Positions 6,406 through 9,762 of a DNA stretch of 9,762 nucleotides are shown here, one piece after another. Numbering within the stretch: the stretch's first letter is position 1; each line of letters opens with the position of its first letter. The notes under the pieces are model-generated. The model searched no databases. It was not told the DNA's origin and worked only from the letters and a program-made list of their open reading frames with translations. The DNA comes from Acidimicrobiales bacterium (lineage in GTDB: Bacteria > Actinomycetota > Acidimicrobiia > Acidimicrobiales > JANYDT01): NCBI GenBank assembly GCA_025358985.1, contig JANYHQ010000737.1:1-9762 (forward strand), given 5' to 3'. Both the position numbers and the translations under genes were made by a program.

Positions 6406-7857
6406 TCAGGGACCAACCGTTACGCAGTACACGCCCTGCGTGGTGTTCGGGGCTTCATGTGTCTTGATCTTGGCCATGAGGTCTATTGGGTCGAAATCAA
6501 TGGTGACGGATTGGGTTTGCCCATTTTGGAGGTAGTCGAGCGCGGCAGTATCGAGCGACAATGCTGCTTGGATCAATGGTTCATCGCGAAACTCACTTCG
6601 CGCCCATTGCGCAAAGCCTCGCCCCTCCTGGGAACCCCATAAGCCAGGAAACGTCTGCGCCGCATACGTCGCCAACAGTTGGTCCACCTCATCAATACCG
6701 AAGAGTGAGATCAGCAATTCGATGGTCAACGGCAGGCTCGATGAGACTCTTCCCGAGCGGCCAGCGGCCACCAATTCGCGAATGAGCGCAAGTCCCGGGT
6801 CGGCATTCATCTCTCTCGTCATAGTTGCGTTGCCACCACCATCCTCGGCACACTCCGTGCGACCGATGGCGAGATGCGCAAGCGTCTGCTCCCACACGCT
6901 GGGATCGAGATCAGCAGTGCTTGCCGCTGAGGACCGAGCGACCCGTGTAGGCGGAACCGCATCGCGAGTACTCGTCGCAGAGGTCCTGCGCATGCCGCAC
7001 TTGTCAACCAGTCGATGTAGCGATTCAAGATCAGCGCGCATAACGTTGCGCCCGTTCTGCACCACGAACTCAGGCAAAATTTCGTACACCACGGCCCGGA
7101 CCGCCGGCAACTGCGGCAGCACTAGTGACGCCACGCGAAGAAGGTCGGGGTGCAACATGCCACTGTGGGCATCCAACCAGTAGCCCCTGTGCTCCAGCCC
7201 TCCCGCCAAATGAACCTCCCACACCCGTTCGAGTGGCAATTGCGCAACGTAGTCAGCCACTGATTGACGGCCGTTTCGCTCGTTCGTCCAAATGTTGTGC
7301 AGGTCGAGCAGAATCCCGCAGTCCGCCCGTATGGCCACCTCGCTCATGAAGGCACCATCGGGCAGTTCTTCGTTGCGAGGTTGCAGGTAACTCACCGGAG
7401 ACTCCACCGAAAATGGCATCGTCAAGTTGCCCCGAAGAGCCGAGATGGATGCCACCGCCGCATCCACCCCGGCCCAGCTTTGACAGGGCGGAAGGAAGAA
7501 CGCCGAACTGAACGCTTTACCCCATCCAGTGGACTCATTGAACGACAAGTGTTCACTCACCAACGAGGCGTCCAACACGGTGACGGTTTCCGCGAAGAGA
7601 CGGATCATCGCCGCGCTCGGAGGCCGGGACCCGCCCACAGGGTTGGTGACCCCATGGGCGAGCAACGAATCAACACGACGGGTGACGGCGAGCAACTCGT
7701 CACGCTCCAGACGAAACGGTTCGTCCGGATCGCCCGTCTCCAACCAGAAGGTCTGCGGTTCGACCTCGAGGCAGTCAACGAGATCTGATACGGCCTCGAT
7801 CTCATCAACCAGACCTGGCATCAGTGCCAGACCCACCCCGAGGTCGAAACGACTCAC
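6406..7857 (-). CDS. DUF692/MNIO family iron-dependent peptide-modifying oxidase with C-terminal partner-like domain
   Basis: A 483-residue protein. Residues 1-290 match DUF692, the multinuclear non-heme iron-dependent oxidases (MbnB, TglH, ChrH types), which install changes mostly on Cys residues of peptides. Visible motifs: GVGLALMPGL (7-16), EVEPQTFW (31-38), SEHLSF (101-106), VES (151-153), CGILLDLHNIW (180-190), VWEVHLAGG (212-220), DAHSG (229-233) and YEILPEF (258-264). His103, Asp185, His187, His216, His231 and Glu259 are candidate iron ligands. A low-complexity linker (about 290-315) leads to a helical domain (about 318-483) with PLTIELLISLFGIDEVDQLL and FPGLWGS. It recalls the DUF2063-like partner proteins usually encoded separately beside MNIO enzymes. 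GTG 7857 overlaps the stop of the upstream 80-residue gene (GTGA), so the two are coupled. The product chemistry cannot be read from sequence. Confidence 0.85.
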   Translation of the reverse strand: MSRFDLGVGLALMPGLVDEIEAVSDLVDCLEVEPQTFWLETGDPDEPFRLERDELLAVTRRVDSLLAHGVTNPVGGSRPPSAAMIRLFAETVTVLDASLVSEHLSFNESTGWGKAFSSAFFLPPCQSWAGVDAAVASISALRGNLTMPFSVESPVSYLQPRNEELPDGAFMSEVAIRADCGILLDLHNIWTNERNGRQSVADYVAQLPLERVWEVHLAGGLEHRGYWLDAHSGMLHPDLLRVASLVLPQLPAVRAVVYEILPEFVVQNGRNVMRADLESLHRLVDKCGMRRTSATSTRDAVPPTRVARSSAASTADLDPSVWEQTLAHLAIGRTECAEDGGGNATMTREMNADPGLALIRELVAAGRSGRVSSSLPLTIELLISLFGIDEVDQLLATYAAQTFPGLWGSQEGRGFAQWARSEFRDEPLIQAALSLDTAALDYLQNGQTQSVTIDFDPIDLMAKIKTHEAPNTTQGVYCVTVGP

Positions 7858-8096
7858 CTTCCGAACTCGCTGAGTTCGCGAATCTCGAGTGACGGATTCA
7901 CGATGTAGTCACGTCGTGCCCGCCAGCGGATGTCGAACCCTGATGTACAGGCCAGACAACCGAGGCGACCAAGGATGTCCTTCTTCAGACCAGCCAAACG
8001 ATCAGAGTCCCACATCACCTCGATGGGCACATGCACATTGATGGACTCGGGATGCACGGCCCGGGCAATTTGCTCAGTACTCAGTTTCTCTTTCAC
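7854..8096 (-). CDS. 80-residue CxxC peptide, candidate MNIO substrate (RiPP precursor) or accessory protein
   Basis: The start is GTG 8096 with a strong AGGAGG four bases upstream. The peptide has a charged helical N-terminal half (residues 1-44, like a leader), then GRLGCLACTSGFDIRW with its only two cysteines, Cys47 and Cys50. A basic tail follows, ending near ELSEFGR. It lacks a signal peptide or membrane segment. Direct GTGA coupling to the MNIO gene and the lone CxxC make it the obvious substrate candidate, because known MNIO enzymes act on Cys (or Asp) in a short partner peptide. Against a classic RiPP core, the cysteines are 30 residues from the C-terminus, so cleavage of a tail, or a role as a modified stand-alone protein, is possible. 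No protease or exporter gene lies next to it; the nearby CHAT and S8 peptidases are in a different operon. Confidence 0.72.
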   Translation of the reverse strand: MKEKLSTEQIARAVHPESINVHVPIEVMWDSDRLAGLKKDILGRLGCLACTSGFDIRWRARRDYIVNPSLEIRELSEFGR

Positions 8097-8100
8097 GACG

Positions 8101-8106
8101 CCTCCT
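8101..8106 (-). promoter_or_regulatory. Strong ribosome binding site (AGGAGG) of the CxxC peptide gene
   Basis: The minus strand reads AAGGAGG then CGTC then GTG. It is the best Shine-Dalgarno sequence in the window and suggests that the small peptide is made in quantity relative to the coupled enzyme. Confidence 0.7.
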
Positions 8107-8108
8107 TA

Positions 8109-8137
8109 TGGGCATGTGGGTAGATCCACATAGCCCA
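8109..8137 (-). promoter_or_regulatory. Leader hairpin directly before the ribosome binding site
   Basis: TGGGCATGTGG (8109-8119) pairs with CCACAT-A-GCCCA (8126-8137), giving 11 base pairs with one bulged A and a 6-base loop. In the minus-strand transcript the hairpin ends two bases before AAGGAGG. It could therefore affect translation or protect the 5' end. Confidence 0.5.
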
Positions 8138-8146
8138 AAGAGAGCG

Positions 8147-8185
8147 CAGTTCCCCACCAGATACGTATTATCTGGTGAGGAACTG
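8147..8185. repeat. Long inverted repeat (17-bp arms, 5-base loop) between the reductase and the peptide gene
   Basis: Left arm CAGTTCCCCACCAGATA (8147-8163) and right arm TATCTGGTGAGGAACTG (8169-8185) pair with a single mismatch around the loop CGTAT. It lies about 57 bp after the reductase stop, so it may be the reductase terminator, although no T run follows it on the minus strand. Its AT-rich core (GATAATAC on the minus strand) could also hold the -10 of the peptide-MNIO operon, making it an operator or promoter element. Confidence 0.65.
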
Positions 8186-8201
8186 TTCAGTTCTGCAGTT
8201 C
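8180..8201. promoter_or_regulatory. Cluster of CAGTTC half-sites (putative operator)
   Basis: GAACTG (8180-8185), TT, CAGTTC (8188-8193) form a perfect palindrome. A direct copy of CAGTTC follows at 8196-8201, 8 bp on, and another is at 8147-8152 in the left arm of the long inverted repeat. Four copies within 55 bp suggest a binding site for a dimeric regulator of the peptide-MNIO operon. Confidence 0.35.
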
Positions 8202-8241
8202 AATCGAGGTTCTCGCCGCGGGAAAAGTGGCGCCGACTTAC

Positions 8242-9462
8242 CTAGCGGTCTTTGGCGCGCGTCCTTCGCAACAGCGGATCGGCGATACCCAACACACGGT
8301 CCGCCAGTCGCATCACCAATCCAGCTACCCCCGGTGTTTCATTGTCGATGAGGTTGCCCATCACTGCCAGCGTGACGTTGGCCGCCGCCTGTGTTCCGAC
8401 GGCCACCCGCAGTCCGCTGCGCAACAGCAGCGGATGGCCGATGATGAAGCTGAAGCGTCGGCCCGTCCGCAGAAAGGCATCAAAACGCTCACCCACTTCT
8501 CGGTCATACCGCTCTGGCGCAGACACTGGATCAGCAATGAACAGGTCACTGGCCAGCATCCCGCTCTCCAAGCCGTAGTCAATTCCCTCTCCGTTCATTG
8601 GGTTCACAAAGCCGGCCGCATCGCCGATGGCCACCCAGCCCGGACCATGACGACGTTTACTACTCATCGGCAGTCTCCACGCCCGCGGCTTCTCGATATA
8701 GGACCCCAGTGACCACTCGTCGCGCACCAGCGCGGCGTACTGATCGAGCAGCGTGTTGAGGTTCAAATTCTTGAACCCCTTCATAGTGCTCAGCGCTCCC
8801 ACGCCAATGTTGACGGTGCCATCACCAGCAGGAAACATCCATCCATACCCAGGTACCGGAGTGCCGTGCTCATCACGCAATGACAGGCACGCCTCCAAAT
8901 GTCGTTCGGCATGGCGCGGGGTGGCGGCGTAGGCCCTGATGGCCAACCCGAATGGCTCGTCGGGTTGGCGCTGGGCCCCCATTAGGTTCGCTGCTGCGCC
9001 CTGTGCTCCGGCTGCCAACACCGTCATGGGGGCGGTGAAGTTCTCCCCACCCGCAGTGACCCCAAGGACCCGTCCCCCGTCGACAACGGGCATGGCTTCG
9101 GTGCCGAACCGGACATCGGCACCTGCCGTGACCGCCGCATCAATGAGGTGGGTATCAAACTTACGGCGGGGCCATACCGCCCCGTGATTGGGGAACCGGT
9201 CCGTGGTGGGCCACGCCAATTCGCGTCGTTTCTTGCCAGCAATCATGCGCAATCCGTCGATACGGTGGGCAGCGCTGATGTCGACGTCGAGGTCGTGCAA
9301 CGCGGCAATGGCCCGGGGCGTGAGGCCATCCCCACATACCTTGTCTCGCCCGTGCAGGCCCTTCTCGAACAGTGTGACCCTCACACCCGCCCGCGCCGCC
9401 CGGATGGCCGCGGCGGCACCTGCCGGCCCGCCCCCGATGACGAGCATATCTGCCTGATTCAC
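8242..9462 (-). CDS. Geranylgeranyl reductase family FAD-dependent oxidoreductase (MenJ-like menaquinone reductase)
   Basis: A 406-residue flavoprotein. The Rossmann FAD site is VIGGGPAGAAAA near the N-terminus, followed by the family block DKVCGDGLTPRAI. GWMFPAGDGTVNIGVG and WVAIGDAAGFVNPMNGEGIDYGLESG (second FAD motif, GD) lie in the C-terminal half. The family reduces isoprenoid double bonds. In actinobacteria the closest functional match is MenJ, which reduces one isoprene unit of menaquinone at the membrane; archaeal-type lipid reductases are the alternative. GTG 9462 puts the protein start five residues before the FAD fold and gives the usual length of about 400. A GTG at 9486 would add eight residues (VGGWQAGV) and cannot be excluded. 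There is no evidence that it belongs to the modules to its left; its neighbour on the right is the DUF1501 gene, 113 bp upstream. Confidence 0.87.
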   Translation of the reverse strand: MNQADMLVIGGGPAGAAAAIRAARAGVRVTLFEKGLHGRDKVCGDGLTPRAIAALHDLDVDISAAHRIDGLRMIAGKKRRELAWPTTDRFPNHGAVWPRRKFDTHLIDAAVTAGADVRFGTEAMPVVDGGRVLGVTAGGENFTAPMTVLAAGAQGAAANLMGAQRQPDEPFGLAIRAYAATPRHAERHLEACLSLRDEHGTPVPGYGWMFPAGDGTVNIGVGALSTMKGFKNLNLNTLLDQYAALVRDEWSLGSYIEKPRAWRLPMSSKRRHGPGWVAIGDAAGFVNPMNGEGIDYGLESGMLASDLFIADPVSAPERYDREVGERFDAFLRTGRRFSFIIGHPLLLRSGLRVAVGTQAAANVTLAVMGNLIDNETPGVAGLVMRLADRVLGIADPLLRRTRAKDR

Positions 9463-9575
9463 TACGCCAGCCTGCCAGCCCCCCACCCGATACCCGAAAC
9501 GTGGTCACCCCAAGCGGTGGTGCAGGGCTGAGTGGAAGTGGACCAGTGCCGGCCATTTGGGACGGAGCCGCTACG

Positions 9576-9762
9576 TCAGATACCGAGTGATCCCAGTACC
9601 GTCCCGCCTGTGATTGCTGCTCCGTCCGGGATGCCCAGCCATCGCGCCAATGTGGCGTAGTAGTCGCTCATGGAGACGGTCGCCGCCACGTTTCCGGATC
9701 GGTCCAATTGGGTGAAGTCGACAGGCGCACCATGTCGACCGGCACGGATCGGACCCATCAGT
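9576..9762 (-). CDS. DUF1501 family protein, C-terminal fragment (cut by window edge)
   Basis: Only the last 61 codons are inside the window; the frame stays open to the right edge. The ending shows the DUF1501 C-terminal pattern. GPIRAGRHGAPVDFTQLDRS matches the family's gGxxGxxPsLxxLD region. The following NVAATVSMSDYYATLARWLGI matches the N-L-x-x-T-x-D-F-R-x-x-Y-A-T-L-x-x-x-W-L-G block, and the end is VLGSLGI. DUF1501 proteins are related to the alkaline phosphatase/sulfatase fold and are often exported by Tat with a DUF1800 partner upstream; neither the signal nor the partner can be seen here. The ATG at 9758 is internal, not the real start. Confidence 0.75.
   Translation of the reverse strand, partial: LMGPIRAGRHGAPVDFTQLDRSGNVAATVSMSDYYATLARWLGIPDGAAITGGTVLGSLGI

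Noticed and set aside
9487..9575. Gap between the DUF1501 and reductase genes searched for a terminator, promoter or small gene.
   Set aside because: Only weak -35/-10-like strings and no stable hairpin were seen; nothing was strong enough to report.

Overview
The window is GC-rich, uses GTG and TTG starts freely, has short or leaderless upstream regions, and carries a MenJ-like menaquinone reductase and a DUF1501 protein. Together these suggest a high-GC actinobacterium, perhaps an Acidimicrobiia-like environmental lineage. That placement is inferred from style and gene content only.

Left flank (1-1110). A C-terminal piece of a purple-acid-phosphatase-like metallophosphoesterase (minus strand) runs off the left edge. 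It is cut at its 5' end by an in-frame stop. Immediately beside the break a complete DUF1003 membrane protein gene starts on the plus strand. A hairpin lies between this gene and the converging CHAT gene.

Central module (1111-6398). A 909-residue TPR-CHAT caspase-like protease (minus) is divergent from a three-gene plus-strand operon: a subtilisin-like S8 peptidase without a signal peptide, an ECF-type sigma factor, and a 169-residue protein whose TTG start overlaps the sigma stop. The 74-bp divergent region holds a perfect palindrome, CTCTATAGAG, that reads as a -10 element in both directions. Two intact proteases, a sigma factor and a possible regulator or substrate suggest a proteolysis-gated transcription response. 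It would be analogous in logic to the TPR-CHAT/Csx30/sigma arm of type III-E CRISPR, but no CRISPR component is present.

Second module (6406-8241), tail to tail with the first and only 7 bp away. An 80-residue peptide with a CxxC motif is translationally coupled (GTGA overlap) to a 483-residue DUF692/MNIO enzyme. The enzyme carries a C-terminal extension that resembles the usual separate MNIO partner protein. This looks like a compact RiPP or peptide-modification system. Its upstream region is rich in inverted repeats and CAGTTC half-sites.

Right flank (8242-9762). A complete geranylgeranyl-reductase-family flavoprotein (MenJ-like) and the C-terminal end of a DUF1501 protein, both minus strand. 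No rRNA, tRNA, CRISPR array, transposase or integrase was seen.
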